Part shown: positions 20,306 to 29,462 of the stretch, in pieces
Position numbering within the stretch: position 1 is the stretch's first letter
Layout: each line of letters starts with the position of its first letter
Origin: an uncultured Ligilactobacillus sp.
Lineage (GTDB): Bacteria; Bacillota; Bacilli; Lactobacillales; Lactobacillaceae
Direction of reading: 5' to 3'
DNA length: 64,000 nt
Assembly: GCA_934201845.1 (NCBI GenBank)
Contig: CAKPXA010000002.1
Coordinates: 62,001-126,000 of the forward strand
The notes under the pieces: generated by a model
Databases searched by the model: none
What the model was told of the DNA's origin: nothing
What the model saw: the letters and a program-made list of their open reading frames with translations, nothing else
Program-made: the position numbers and the translations under genes

Positions 20306-21451
20306 TTGAAAAAATTCCGTCTGCCGCCCGGTCTGGGCGATGAGCTGGACAGCCGCCTGTCCGTTGAAAACAAGGTGTCGTTTTGGATGATTCGAAGACT
20401 GCACGAACGTGGTTTCTCGCAGATCAAGACGCCGCTTCTTGAATACTTCGAGCTGTTCGAGAACTACAGGATGCCGGATCAGAAGATGTACCGCCTGGGC
20501 GCGCGCGACAGCCGCGAGCTTGTCATCAGGCCGGACATGACGCTTCCGGTTGCAAGATTTCTTTCAACCCAGAATGTCCGTCTGCCGGCGAAGTTCTTCT
20601 ACATCGGTGACCTCTACAGAAAGAACCGCGACCTGTCCGGACTTTGTGACCAGGTCTGTCAGATTGGCGTCGAGCTTGTCGGATATGCTTCGAAGAAGGC
20701 CGAGCTTGAGTGTCTGGAGCTTCTGAGCGAGTTCAATGCGGCGTTCCTTGACGGAAGGCTCACGCTGGAAGTCGGGCATGCAAGGCTGGCCGATGTGGCG
20801 CTCGGGACTCTTGACGTTGACGGAAAGTTGCGGTGCGAGATAAGAAAAGCGTTGTTTGACAAGGAGCTTCCGCTTTACTTCAGGCTGATTGAACCGTTCA
20901 GGGAGCGGAAGACATATCCGTTCTTCAGAGCTCTTCCACGGCTCTTCGGCAGCGCCGGAGAGGTTCGTGCAAGTCTTTCGGTTCTTGAGATTCCTTCAGC
21001 GGTCAGGGACATCATCAGCGAGATCTTCGAAATTGCCGATTCCTGCGCTTCCCTTGGCGGAAGCGAGGTCAGCCTTGATCTGAGCGCTCCCGGACCACAG
21101 CCCTACTACACGGGCGTCGTGTTCAAGGGATATCTGCCCGGAGCCTCGCGCAACGTCATCAGCGGCGGAAGGTACGACCGGATGCTTGAAAGCTTCCAGG
21201 AGGAGCCGGAACCGGCCGTCGGAATGGGCCTTGAGCTTTCGCTGCTGTCGGAACTGCTGGTCGGCCGGGCCGGGCGGTCAGGTGAGCAGCCGACGCTGGT
21301 CTACTTTGAGGAAGAACAGCTCAGGCAGGCGATGGATTTGGTCCGAAACAGCGATTCACTGCAGCTCAGCCTCGCCGATACGCTGGAGGAGGCAGAGGCA
21401 GAGGCCGGAAGACTCGGCGCCGGTCTGATCGATTTGACGAAGGAGGGATAG
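20306..21451 (+). CDS. hisZ: ATP phosphoribosyltransferase regulatory subunit HisZ
   Basis: HisRS-like protein that lacks the anticodon-binding domain and forms the active, feedback-sensitive enzyme with short-form HisG. The 381-aa sequence shows class II synthetase-like motifs (TPLLEYFELFE, IRPDMTLPVARF, FFYIGDLYRKN, ISGGRYDRMLESF). Start is TTG at 20306 after AAGGGAAGGGA; the ATG at 20284 is out of frame. Its presence next to a short hisG confirms the HisZG type. First gene after the T-box, 2 bp from hisG. Confidence 0.93.
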   Translation: MKKFRLPPGLGDELDSRLSVENKVSFWMIRRLHERGFSQIKTPLLEYFELFENYRMPDQKMYRLGARDSRELVIRPDMTLPVARFLSTQNVRLPAKFFYIGDLYRKNRDLSGLCDQVCQIGVELVGYASKKAELECLELLSEFNAAFLDGRLTLEVGHARLADVALGTLDVDGKLRCEIRKALFDKELPLYFRLIEPFRERKTYPFFRALPRLFGSAGEVRASLSVLEIPSAVRDIISEIFEIADSCASLGGSEVSLDLSAPGPQPYYTGVVFKGYLPGASRNVISGGRYDRMLESFQEEPEPAVGMGLELSLLSELLVGRAGRSGEQPTLVYFEEEQLRQAMDLVRNSDSLQLSLADTLEEAEAEAGRLGAGLIDLTKEG

Positions 21452-21453
21452 CT

Positions 21454-22077
21454 TTGTTGAAAATAGCCCTTACGAAGGGGAGGACCGAGGCACAGGTTAT
21501 TCCGCTGCTTGAGAGAAGCGGTGTTGATTGCAGCGGCCTTCTGAACAAGAAGAGAAAGCTGATCGTCAATGTTTCGAACAGGTACCAGTTCGTGCTGGCC
21601 AAGGGACCGGACGTCATGACGTACCTGACGAACGGTGCCTGTGACATCGGCATCGTCGGAAGCGATATCCTGGAGGAGCAGAACCATACGGAAAACCAGC
21701 TGCTTGACCTCAACGTCGGCAAATGCCGCTTCATCATGGCATCGACGGAAGACTTCAATCCGAACGAGGAGAAGCGCAAGGTCATCGGAACCAAATATCC
21801 GAACATCACGCAGCGCTACTTCGAGTCAATCGGAGAGGACGTCGAGATTGTCAGAATCGAAGGTTCGGTCGAGCTTGCGCCGCTGGTCGGGCTGGCCGAT
21901 GCCATCGTCGACCTGACTGAAACGGGGACGACTTTGCGGGAGAACAACCTGAAGATCTACGCCGAACTGGGACCGGTCTCGACGAGGCTCGTGGCCAATC
22001 CGATCTCGCTCAGGCAAAAGAAGCGCGAGGTCTTTGAACTTGTTGATGCACTTGAGAAAACATGCGGGGGGATTTGA
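21454..22077 (+). CDS. hisG: ATP phosphoribosyltransferase catalytic subunit (short form)
   Basis: First committed step: ATP plus PRPP to phosphoribosyl-ATP. The 207-aa protein is the short form without the C-terminal regulatory domain. It opens with LKIALTKGR and has the PRPP-binding loop DLTETGTTLRENNL (about 156-169). Start is TTG (21454, with a second TTG next to it) after AAGGAGGGA. Requires HisZ encoded just upstream. Confidence 0.95.
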   Translation: MLKIALTKGRTEAQVIPLLERSGVDCSGLLNKKRKLIVNVSNRYQFVLAKGPDVMTYLTNGACDIGIVGSDILEEQNHTENQLLDLNVGKCRFIMASTEDFNPNEEKRKVIGTKYPNITQRYFESIGEDVEIVRIEGSVELAPLVGLADAIVDLTETGTTLRENNLKIYAELGPVSTRLVANPISLRQKKREVFELVDALEKTCGGI

Positions 22078-22079
22078 AA

Positions 22080-23357
22080 ATGAAGATTTATGAAAACAGG
22101 ACTCTTGATGAAATGAAGCGGATTGTCTCGACCTATACGAAGAAGACGAGCGACCCGGAGATTGAAGAGGCCGTTGAAGACATTCTCGAGGATGTGCGTG
22201 TCAACGGGGATGATGCGCTGAGAAGATACAGCGAGAAGTTCGACGGTGTGAAGGTTGAATCATTCAGGGTGCCGCAGGAGGAACTGGACGAGGCGTATGC
22301 GTCGGTTGACGGAAAGCTGAGGGATGCGATGGAGCTTGCGAAGAAGAACATCGTCAGCTTCCACAGGCTTGAGGTCGAGAAGGGATTCGTCGACCTGAGC
22401 GAGCCAGGCATCATGCGCGGGCAGAAGGTCACGCCCCTTGAGAGCGTCGGCCTGTATGTCCCGGGCGGCCGTGCCGCCTATCCGTCAACCATTCTGATGT
22501 CGGCCCTTCCCGCCAGAATCGCAGGCGTCGGCAGAATCGTCATGGTGACGCCGCCGCAGAAGGAGGGCATTTCCAGGGCCGTTCTTGCCGCTGCAAGGCT
22601 GGCAGGTGTCGATGAGGTCTATCAGGTCGGAGGCGCCCAGGCGGTTGCCGCCCTGGCGTACGGCACGCAGTCCATACCAAGGGTCGACAAGATCATCGGA
22701 CCGGGCAACATCTTCGTTGCCGTGGCCAAGAAGAAGGTGTTTGGAACGGTTGCCATCGACATGGTGGCCGGTCCGTCCGAAATCGGCGTCCTGGCGGATG
22801 AGTCGGCAGATCCCCGTCAGATGGCGGCGGACCTTCTGTCGCAGGCCGAACATGACCCAAGGGCCCGCGCAATGCTGATCACTGACTCGGGGAAGCTTGC
22901 AGCGGAGGTTTCGGATGAAGTCGAAAGACAGCTCAGGGTGCTGCCAAAGGAGGAGATTGCCCGCCGCTCGATTGAGGACCGCGGCTTCATTGCCGTCATG
23001 GATGACAGGAAGGAGATGTTCGAGCTGATGAACGAGGTTGCGCCCGAGCACCTGGAGGTCAATCTGGAGAACCCGACGCAGTACCTGCCGCTAATCAGGA
23101 ATGCCGGCTCTGTATTTCTGGGGAGATACGCCTCCGAGCCGCTCGGTGACTATGTTGCCGGTCCGAACCACGTCCTTCCGACAGGCGGGACCGCCCGCTT
23201 CTCGTCACCGCTTGGCGTCTACGACTTCGTCAAGAGAACATCATTCATCCAGTTTACGGAGGACGCCTTGAGAGCGGACGTCGGGGCAATCACGACACTG
23301 GCACGCGAGGAGGGTCTCGAGGCGCATGCAAGGGCCGTGGAGAGCCGTTTCAAGTAA
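22080..23357 (+). CDS. hisD: Histidinol dehydrogenase
   Basis: Oxidises L-histidinol to histidine in two NAD-dependent steps with Zn. The 425-aa protein includes [17 protein letters not shown], the GPGNIFVA dinucleotide region, the conserved QAEHDP His, and [23 protein letters not shown] at 22062 lies inside hisG and has no ribosome site; the GGGGGG run before 22080 supports the shorter start. Confidence 0.96.
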   Translation: MKIYENRTLDEMKRIVSTYTKKTSDPEIEEAVEDILEDVRVNGDDALRRYSEKFDGVKVESFRVPQEELDEAYASVDGKLRDAMELAKKNIVSFHRLEVEKGFVDLSEPGIMRGQKVTPLESVGLYVPGGRAAYPSTILMSALPARIAGVGRIVMVTPPQKEGISRAVLAAARLAGVDEVYQVGGAQAVAALAYGTQSIPRVDKIIGPGNIFVAVAKKKVFGTVAIDMVAGPSEIGVLADESADPRQMAADLLSQAEHDPRARAMLITDSGKLAAEVSDEVERQLRVLPKEEIARRSIEDRGFIAVMDDRKEMFELMNEVAPEHLEVNLENPTQYLPLIRNAGSVFLGRYASEPLGDYVAGPNHVLPTGGTARFSSPLGVYDFVKRTSFIQFTEDALRADVGAITTLAREEGLEAHARAVESRFK

Positions 23358-23370
23358 GGGGGAAAAGCTG

Positions 23371-23955
23371 ATGAGACAAGCAGAAATCAAACGCGTCACG
23401 AAGGAAACGTCAATTGAAGTCACATTGAATCTTGACGAGCAGTTCCCGGCGGAAATCGACACCGGCGTCGGCTTCTTCGACCACATGCTGACACTGTTCG
23501 CCAAGCACGGCCGCTTCGGTCTTAAGGTCAGGGCGGAAGGTGACCTGGACGTCGACAGCCATCATACGGTCGAGGACACCGGCATCGTGCTCGGTGAATG
23601 CTTCAGGCAGGCGCTCGGAGACAAGAAGCAGATTGAGCGCTATGGAAATGCAGTGGTGCCGATGGACGAGGTGCTGGCACAGGTGACGGTGGACCTGAGC
23701 GGCCGGTCATACCTGGTGTTCAACGCCGAACTGGAGAATCCGCGTCTAGGAACGTTCGAGACGGAAATCGTCGAGGACTTCTTCCAGGCCGTGGCCTTTT
23801 CGGCGGAGATGAACCTTCACGCCAACGTGCTGTATGGACGCAACACGCACCACAAGATCGAGGCGCTGTTCAAGGCCTGGGCAAGGGCGATGCGCCAGGC
23901 GGTCGAAATCAATCCGGAAATCAGGGGAGTGAACTCGACAAAGGGGGTCATCTAG
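23371..23955 (+). CDS. hisB: Imidazoleglycerol-phosphate dehydratase
   Basis: Dehydrates imidazole-glycerol phosphate. The 194-aa protein is the monofunctional type, with no phosphatase domain, consistent with a separate PHP phosphatase. The Mn-binding signatures [26 protein letters not shown] and the C-terminal [11 protein letters not shown] are present. ATG at 23371 follows AAGGGGG; the longer reading frame starts inside hisD. Confidence 0.96.
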   Translation: MRQAEIKRVTKETSIEVTLNLDEQFPAEIDTGVGFFDHMLTLFAKHGRFGLKVRAEGDLDVDSHHTVEDTGIVLGECFRQALGDKKQIERYGNAVVPMDEVLAQVTVDLSGRSYLVFNAELENPRLGTFETEIVEDFFQAVAFSAEMNLHANVLYGRNTHHKIEALFKAWARAMRQAVEINPEIRGVNSTKGVI

Positions 23956-24570
23956 ATGATTGCTGCAGTTGACTACGGGGCGGGAAACCTCGCCAACGTC
24001 CTGAAGGCCTTCCGCTTTCTCGGCGCGGACATTGAGGCAACTTCCAGTCCGGAGGTCATCCGCCGGGCGGATGGCATCGTCCTGCCGGGAGTGGGTGCGT
24101 TCGGAAGCGCGATGGAGGAACTGGGAAGGCGCGGCCTTGACAGGGTGCTTGTGGCGGAGGCGGAAGCAGGAAAGCCGCTTCTTGGCATCTGTCTTGGGAT
24201 GCAGCTTCTGTTTGACGAGTCGGAGGAATTCGGGGTGCACGAAGGACTGCACCTGATTCCCGGAAGGATCGTCCCGTTTCCGAAGGACACGGGGCTGCTG
24301 ATTCCGCAGATGGGCTGGAACGAAAACGTCGTCGTCAACAGGGACAGCATCTTTGCCGACTGTCTTGACGGAACGTACACGTACTTCGTTCATTCCTACT
24401 ATGCGGAATGCGACCGCAGATACATCGTCTCCGGCACGGACTACGGTGTTGAGGTGCCTTCCTGCGTGGAGTCGGGCAATGTCTGCGGGATGCAGTTCCA
24501 TCCGGAGAAGAGCGGGAAAAGAGGCTTGGAAATGCTGCGGCGTTTCATGGAAAGGGTTGATGAAAATTGA
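23956..24570 (+). CDS. hisH: Imidazole glycerol phosphate synthase, glutaminase subunit
   Basis: Class I glutaminase that supplies ammonia to HisF. The 204-aa protein has VDYGAGNLANV, the nucleophile elbow GICLGMQLLFDESEE (Cys at about 80), and the His-Glu pair in GMQFHPEKSG near residue 180. It starts directly after the hisB stop and overlaps hisA by 4 bp. Confidence 0.96.
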   Translation: MIAAVDYGAGNLANVLKAFRFLGADIEATSSPEVIRRADGIVLPGVGAFGSAMEELGRRGLDRVLVAEAEAGKPLLGICLGMQLLFDESEEFGVHEGLHLIPGRIVPFPKDTGLLIPQMGWNENVVVNRDSIFADCLDGTYTYFVHSYYAECDRRYIVSGTDYGVEVPSCVESGNVCGMQFHPEKSGKRGLEMLRRFMERVDEN

Positions 24571-25292
24571 TTATACCGGCAATTGACCTCAGGGACGGAC
24601 AGAGCGTGCGTCTGTATCAGGGGGATTATGACAGGCAGATGCTGGTGGCGCATGTTCCGGAAGAGCAGGCGAAGGCAATCGACGATGCGGGACTCAATGC
24701 CCTGCATCTTGTCGATCTGGACGGAGCGAAGGAAAAGCACCCCGTCAACACCGACACCGTCCGGAAGATCCGCGCGGCATTTGACGGCTACCTTGAACTC
24801 GGCGGCGGCATCAGGACGCTTGACGACATCGAGGAGTGCCTGAAGCTCGGCGTTGACCGGGTCATTCTCGGCTCGGTCGCCGTCAAGGATCCGGAACTTG
24901 TCCGGACTGCACTGGCAAGGTTCGGGTCCGGAAAGATTGCCGTCGGCATTGACGGAACGGACGGAAAGGTGGCTGTCAACGGCTGGCTGGAGAAGACGGA
25001 AGTCACGCTGGAGGAGCTGATGAAGGAGATGGAGGCGATGGGGGCAAGGTACTTCATCGTGACGGACACTTCAAGGGACGGCACGCTGACGGGACCGAAC
25101 ATCGAACTTTACCGCAGCCTGAAGAGGGAGTTCCCGGATTCTGTGATTACCGCATCCGGCGGCATCAGCAGCGTGGCTGACATCAAGAAGCTCCTGCTTT
25201 GCGGCATCCGCGAAATCATCGTCGGCAAGGCGCTTGCCGCCGGCAGGGTGACGCTTGAGGAACTTGCGGAGGTGAACCGCCATGCTCGCTAG
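24567..25292 (+). CDS. hisA: ProFAR isomerase (HisA)
   Basis: Isomerises ProFAR to PRFAR in a (beta-alpha)8 barrel. The 241-aa protein has [18 protein letters not shown] with catalytic Asp8 at its usual place, and the second half-barrel Asp in [10 protein letters not shown]. Start TTG overlaps the hisH stop (TTGA), with AAGGG upstream, implying translational coupling. Confidence 0.95.
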   Translation: MIIPAIDLRDGQSVRLYQGDYDRQMLVAHVPEEQAKAIDDAGLNALHLVDLDGAKEKHPVNTDTVRKIRAAFDGYLELGGGIRTLDDIEECLKLGVDRVILGSVAVKDPELVRTALARFGSGKIAVGIDGTDGKVAVNGWLEKTEVTLEELMKEMEAMGARYFIVTDTSRDGTLTGPNIELYRSLKREFPDSVITASGGISSVADIKKLLLCGIREIIVGKALAAGRVTLEELAEVNRHAR

Positions 25293-26040
25293 GAGAATCA
25301 TCCCCTGTCTTGACGTCGATCAGGGCAGGGTCAGGAAGGGCGTCAACTTCAGGAATCTGATCGACGTCGGCTCCCCGGTTGACATTGCCGCCGAATACGA
25401 GCGTCAGGGCGCAGACGAACTGGTCTTTCTCGACATCACGGCAACGCTTGACCACCGCAGGACAATGGTTGATGTGGTCGAGGAGGTATCGCGGCAGGTC
25501 TTCATGCCGCTCACGGTCGGCGGCGGCATTTCGTCCGAGGAGCAGATGCATGAGCTTCTGAAGAGCGGAGCCGACAAGATTTCACTGAATTCCGCCGCCA
25601 TCAGGAATCCGGAGCTGATCACGACCGGGGCCAGACGCTTCGGCAGCCAGTGCATCGTGTGTGCGATTGACGTGAAGAAGACGGAAAATGGTGACTATTC
25701 AGTCTACGTCAAGGGCGGCACGGAAGACACGGGAATTGACGCCGTTTTGTGGGCGAAGCGGGCTGAAGAGCTCGGTGCAGGCGAGCTGCTTGTGACGAGC
25801 ATGGACTGCGATGGCACGAAGAACGGATTTGACATCGAGCTTTATCAGCGGATAGGTGAGAAGGTCAACGTCCCTGTCATTGCCTCCGGCGGTGCCGGAA
25901 GCATGAAGGACTTTCTCGACGTGTTCACCGAAACGCCGGTGACGGGAGCACTGGCCGCTTCGCTGTTTCATTTCGGCGAGCTGCGTATTGGTGACCTGAA
26001 GGACTATCTTGAGGAAAACGGGGTGAGTGTGAGGAAATGA
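25282..26040 (+). CDS. hisF: Imidazole glycerol phosphate synthase, cyclase subunit
   Basis: Uses ammonia from HisH to convert PRFAR to IGP and AICAR. The 252-aa barrel begins [22 protein letters not shown], with catalytic Asp11 and a second Asp in [12 protein letters not shown] (about 176). Overlaps hisA by 11 bp and hisI by 4 bp. Confidence 0.96.
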   Translation: MLARRIIPCLDVDQGRVRKGVNFRNLIDVGSPVDIAAEYERQGADELVFLDITATLDHRRTMVDVVEEVSRQVFMPLTVGGGISSEEQMHELLKSGADKISLNSAAIRNPELITTGARRFGSQCIVCAIDVKKTENGDYSVYVKGGTEDTGIDAVLWAKRAEELGAGELLVTSMDCDGTKNGFDIELYQRIGEKVNVPVIASGGAGSMKDFLDVFTETPVTGALAASLFHFGELRIGDLKDYLEENGVSVRK

Positions 26041-26354
26041 TCCCTGCATTTGACGAGAAGGGGCTGCTGACCAGCGTTGTCTGCGATGACAGGACAGGCA
26101 GGGTGCTGATGGTGGCCTGGATGAACAAGGAAAGCTATGAAATGACGAGGAGGACGCGCCAGACATGGTTCTGGTCGCGTTCGAGGAAAAGGCTCTGGCA
26201 CAAGGGCGAGGAAAGCGGCAACACGCAGGAGGTCGTGTCGATGACCCTTGACTGCGACGGCGACACGCTGCTGGTCAGGGTGATTCCGGCCGGACCAGCG
26301 TGCCATACCGGACATGAGACGTGTTTTTTCAATGAAGTTGAAATGGAGGAATGA
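26037..26354 (+). CDS. hisI: Phosphoribosyl-AMP cyclohydrolase
   Basis: Opens the adenine ring of PR-AMP. The 105-aa protein contains the signatures [33 protein letters not shown] and the Zn/Mg-binding DCDGDTLL and [10 protein letters not shown]. Separate from HisE, whereas many bacteria fuse the two. Starts within the hisF stop codon (ATGA). Confidence 0.95.
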   Translation: MIPAFDEKGLLTSVVCDDRTGRVLMVAWMNKESYEMTRRTRQTWFWSRSRKRLWHKGEESGNTQEVVSMTLDCDGDTLLVRVIPAGPACHTGHETCFFNEVEMEE

Positions 26355-26357
26355 AAC

Positions 26358-26678
26358 ATGCAGGATTTAGATGAATTGTATCAGTCCGTCCTGGAGCGCA
26401 GGAACAATCCGAAGCCCGGCTCCTATACGGATTATCTCTTCACGAAGGGGCTGGACAAGATCTTGAAGAAGGTCGGTGAGGAGGCGACGGAGGTCATCGT
26501 GGCAGCCAAGAACCCGGACAGGGGCGAACTCCGCTATGAAACGGCGGACCTGCTGTACCATCTGATGGTCCTTCTGGTGGAGCAGGGCATGAGCTTTGAT
26601 GAAATCAAGGAGGAACTCGGCAGCCGTGTCGGCCTCATGAGCAAAACGAAGGACAGGCCTGAAATCAAGGACCTGTAG
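26358..26678 (+). CDS. hisE: Phosphoribosyl-ATP pyrophosphatase
   Basis: Hydrolyses PR-ATP to PR-AMP. The 106-aa all-helical MazG-like protein has KILKKVGEEATEVIVAAKN and the metal-binding ETADLLYHLMVLL. It follows hisI after 3 bp. Confidence 0.95.
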   Translation: MQDLDELYQSVLERRNNPKPGSYTDYLFTKGLDKILKKVGEEATEVIVAAKNPDRGELRYETADLLYHLMVLLVEQGMSFDEIKEELGSRVGLMSKTKDRPEIKDL

Positions 26679-26691
26679 TGGAGGTGTCTTT

Positions 26692-27768
26692 ATGCGTGAG
26701 AACTTGAAGAACCTGTGTGCCTATGTGCCCGAGGAACCGCTTGAGGCGGTCAGGGCCAGGTATGGTCTGAAGAAGGTCAACAGACTTTCCGCCAATGAGA
26801 ATCCCTACGGCACTTCGAGGAAGGTTGAAAAGGCCGTTACGGACTGGAACTTTTCCGAAGGCAACCGCTATCCGGACGGTTATGCCAAGGAACTGAGAAC
26901 CGCCGTCGCCAGACACGTCGGCTGCAGGGAAAGCCAGCTGATCATGGGTGTCGGCCTTGACGAGATCATCTCGCTTGTTTCCCGGACGTTTCTTGACCAG
27001 GGCGATGAGGTGATCGTGCCCGATCCGACGTTTTCCGAGTATGAGCTGAATGCGGAGATTGAGGGTGCGGTCGTCAGGCATGCGAAGTGCAGCGAGGAGA
27101 CCGGCAGGATGGACTTTGACGCCATGCTTGCCGAAACAGGCGACAGGACGAAGCTGATCTGGATCTGCAATCCGAACAACCCGACGGGGGCGTTCAATCC
27201 GGTCGAGGAAATCGACTCCTTCCTTGCCCGTGTTCCCGAGAACGTCATCGTGCTGATTGATGAGGCCTACATCGACTACGCCGACGGTCAGCCGACTGCC
27301 CTGGGTCTGCTTGACAAATACAGCAATGCCGCCGTCATGAGGACTTTTTCGAAAATCTACGGTCTTGCCAACTATCGTGTCGGCTACATCGTGATGTCGG
27401 ACGAACCCGGCAGCATTCTGCAGACGGTCCGCTGTCCGTACAACCTGAGTTCCCTGTCGCAGACAGCGGCTCTTGCGGCGCTGTCCGACCAGAAGTTCGT
27501 CGCAAGGTGCGCCGAAAGGAACGCCCGCGAGCGCAGACGCCTGGAGGAGTTCTTCGACAGGAACGGAATCTTTTATTACAAGAGCCAGGCAAACTTCGTG
27601 TTCTTCAGGTTCGGGGGAGCGGACGACCTGGCCGAATATCTGCTGAAGAACGGCTATCAGGTCCGGCGCGGCTTGCGAAAGGACTGGCTTCGCGTTACAA
27701 TCGGAAAAAGGAAGCAAAATGATGCGGTGATGTCGCTCATTGAAGACTATATGAACGGAGACAGGTAA
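26692..27768 (+). CDS. hisC: Histidinol-phosphate aminotransferase
   Basis: PLP-dependent conversion of imidazole-acetol phosphate to histidinol phosphate. The 358-aa fold-type I aminotransferase has RLSANENPYG, CNPNNPTGAF, IDEAYIDYAD and the PLP-lysine motif TFSKIYGLANYRVGY (Lys at about 222). Last pathway gene of the operon; the GNAT gene follows after 6 bp. Confidence 0.95.
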   Translation: MRENLKNLCAYVPEEPLEAVRARYGLKKVNRLSANENPYGTSRKVEKAVTDWNFSEGNRYPDGYAKELRTAVARHVGCRESQLIMGVGLDEIISLVSRTFLDQGDEVIVPDPTFSEYELNAEIEGAVVRHAKCSEETGRMDFDAMLAETGDRTKLIWICNPNNPTGAFNPVEEIDSFLARVPENVIVLIDEAYIDYADGQPTALGLLDKYSNAAVMRTFSKIYGLANYRVGYIVMSDEPGSILQTVRCPYNLSSLSQTAALAALSDQKFVARCAERNARERRRLEEFFDRNGIFYYKSQANFVFFRFGGADDLAEYLLKNGYQVRRGLRKDWLRVTIGKRKQNDAVMSLIEDYMNGDR

Positions 27769-27774
27769 CGGAAG

Positions 27775-28320
27775 ATGAATGACTTTGATGTTGTCAGCGT
27801 CTTTTTGAAGAACGGACAGCAGGTGACGATAAGGGCGGCGCATCGGAGCGATGAGACCGGAGTCGCCCGTTTCTTCAGGCAGGCCGTGCAGGAGACGGAA
27901 TTTCTTTCCATGCAGATTGACGAGGTCGGTTCGGATGCTGAAGTCGGACGCTTTCTGCATGCGATGGAACGCTCGGGGCATTCGCTGTTTCTTGTCGCCG
28001 CAGTCCCCGGTATGATTGTCGGGATGGGGCAGGTCAGTTTTTCAGCCAGAAGAAAAAGCCGCCATCGGGCAGTGATTTCCGTTGCGGTCTCAAGGAAGCT
28101 GTGGGGGCTTGGACTTGGAAGCGCCATGCTGAATGCCATGACTGCATTTGCCGGGAAAAGGGGAGCAACCCAGCTTGAGCTGACGGTCATGGCGGACAAC
28201 GTCAGGGCAATTGCCCTGTATGAACGGTTCGGCTTCAAGGCGGTCGGGCGCATGCCAAACGCCTATCTGATGTCGGACGGTGGCTTCCGCGACGAAATTT
28301 CCATGGTGAAACCGCTGTGA
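27775..28320 (+). CDS. GNAT-family acetyltransferase at the end of the his operon
   Basis: A 181-aa acetyltransferase, probably of the RimJ/RimL-like or PhnO-like group. Acetyl-CoA motif A is SVAVSRKLWGLGLGSAML (about 100-117) and motif B is NVRAIALYERFGFKAVG (about 141-157). It starts 6 bp after hisC and so is transcribed with the his genes and under T-box control. It has no known role in histidine synthesis; the substrate cannot be read from sequence. Confidence 0.82.
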   Translation: MNDFDVVSVFLKNGQQVTIRAAHRSDETGVARFFRQAVQETEFLSMQIDEVGSDAEVGRFLHAMERSGHSLFLVAAVPGMIVGMGQVSFSARRKSRHRAVISVAVSRKLWGLGLGSAMLNAMTAFAGKRGATQLELTVMADNVRAIALYERFGFKAVGRMPNAYLMSDGGFRDEISMVKPL

Positions 28321-28322
28321 TG

Positions 28323-28351
28323 TTGGCTCAGATTGCAATCCATGTTAAAAT
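28323..28351 (+). promoter_or_regulatory. Promoter of murB
   Basis: TTGGCT, 17-bp spacer, TAAAAT preceded by TGT (extended -10), 34 bp before the start codon. Confidence 0.8.
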
Positions 28352-28385
28352 GTCAATTGTAATCTAGCATAAGGAAGCAGTTTAA

Positions 28386-29291
28386 ATGGACAATATTGAA
28401 GCAAAGATCAGACAGGACCTGAAGGGAATTTCCGTCAAGAGAAACGAGCCGCTGTGCAGGTATACGAATACGCGCACGGGCGGTCCGGCCGACTTCGCCG
28501 TCTTCCCGGAAAGCGTTGAGGAAGCACGGCGGACTGTTCTCTTCACGAAGGAGAACGGTCTTGGCCTGACCGTCATCGGCAACGCCAGCAACCTGATCGT
28601 CAAGGACGGCGGAATTGCCGGCGTCGTCATGATTCTGACCGGAATGAACTCGATTGAAGTCAAGGGCACGACAGTTGTCGCAGCTGCCGGTGCGGCGCTG
28701 ATTGATGCCACGCAGGCCGCCTGTGAGGCCGGACTCACAGGCTTTGAGTTCGCCTCCGGCATCCCCGGCTCGGTCGGCGGCGCCATCTTCATGAACGCCG
28801 GCGCCTATGACGGTGAAATCAAGGACATTGCCAGCTCCGTGACGGTTCTGACCCGCTCCGGTGAGATCAGGACCTATGAAAATGCAGAGCTTGACTTCGG
28901 CTATCGTCACAGCAGGCTGCAGGACGAGGATGACATCGTACTTTCGGCAGTGTTCTCCCTCAAGCCCGGCGACAGGAGGAAGATTCACGACCGCATGGAG
29001 GAGCTCAGCTTCCTGCGCGCCTCCAAGCAGCCGCTTGAATATCCATCCTGCGGCAGCGTCTTCAAGCGCCCGGCCGGCCACTACACCGGCAAGCTCGTGC
29101 ACGATTCCGGTCTGCAGGGATTCACAATCGGCGGCGCCCAGGTTTCAAGAAAGCACGCCGGCTTCATCGTCAACGTCGGCAACGCCACGGCAACGGACTA
29201 CCTTAACGTCATCAGGCACGTCCAGGACGTCGTCTATGCCGATTCCGGCGTCAGACTGGAAACTGAAGTCAGAATCATCGGCCGCGACTGA
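28386..29291 (+). CDS. murB: UDP-N-acetylenolpyruvoylglucosamine reductase
   Basis: NADPH- and FAD-dependent formation of UDP-MurNAc for peptidoglycan. The 301-aa flavoprotein has the [17 protein letters not shown] opening, the FAD-binding GNASNLIV and [17 protein letters not shown], and the catalytic Ser region CGSVFKRP. Single gene with its own promoter and a perfect-palindrome terminator. Confidence 0.96.
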   Translation: MDNIEAKIRQDLKGISVKRNEPLCRYTNTRTGGPADFAVFPESVEEARRTVLFTKENGLGLTVIGNASNLIVKDGGIAGVVMILTGMNSIEVKGTTVVAAAGAALIDATQAACEAGLTGFEFASGIPGSVGGAIFMNAGAYDGEIKDIASSVTVLTRSGEIRTYENAELDFGYRHSRLQDEDDIVLSAVFSLKPGDRRKIHDRMEELSFLRASKQPLEYPSCGSVFKRPAGHYTGKLVHDSGLQGFTIGGAQVSRKHAGFIVNVGNATATDYLNVIRHVQDVVYADSGVRLETEVRIIGRD

Positions 29292-29306
29292 CGGTCATAT
29301 GAACAT

Positions 29307-29340
29307 AAAACAGCCATCCCCCGGGGGATGGCTGTTTTGG
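29307..29340 (+). terminator. murB terminator (loop-less perfect palindrome)
   Basis: A 32-bp perfect palindrome (two 16-nt arms, 29307-29322 and 29323-29338) with a central CCCCCGGGGG and terminal A4/T4. It is symmetrical, so it can also act on transcripts from the opposite side. Confidence 0.88.
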
Positions 29341-29407
29341 TGTCTGCAGTCAGTGGTGCTGAGGCATCATGATGTATGGAGACTCTAATCATGTTGCGGC
29401 ATTGCGT

Positions 29408-29462
29408 TGTCCTTCGCACGGTCACAGGCAAGGACCCATGACCGCCCGGCTTCACGACTTTC
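29408..29462 (-). repeat. Composite 3'-end repeat, copy R1
   Basis: Read on the minus strand it begins immediately after the TAG of the M29 aminopeptidase. The core is AAGTCGTGAAGCCGGGCGG followed by TCATG, and the second module (TCCTTGCCTGTGAC) comes 3 nt later. CGGTCA and TGACCG in the two modules can pair as a hairpin stem. Related copies lie at 39.80, 39.93 and 50.72 kb. Confidence 0.65.

Noticed and set aside
26665-27981. 438-aa minus-strand ORF across hisC
   Set aside because: Antisense shadow; hisC has full family motifs on the plus strand.
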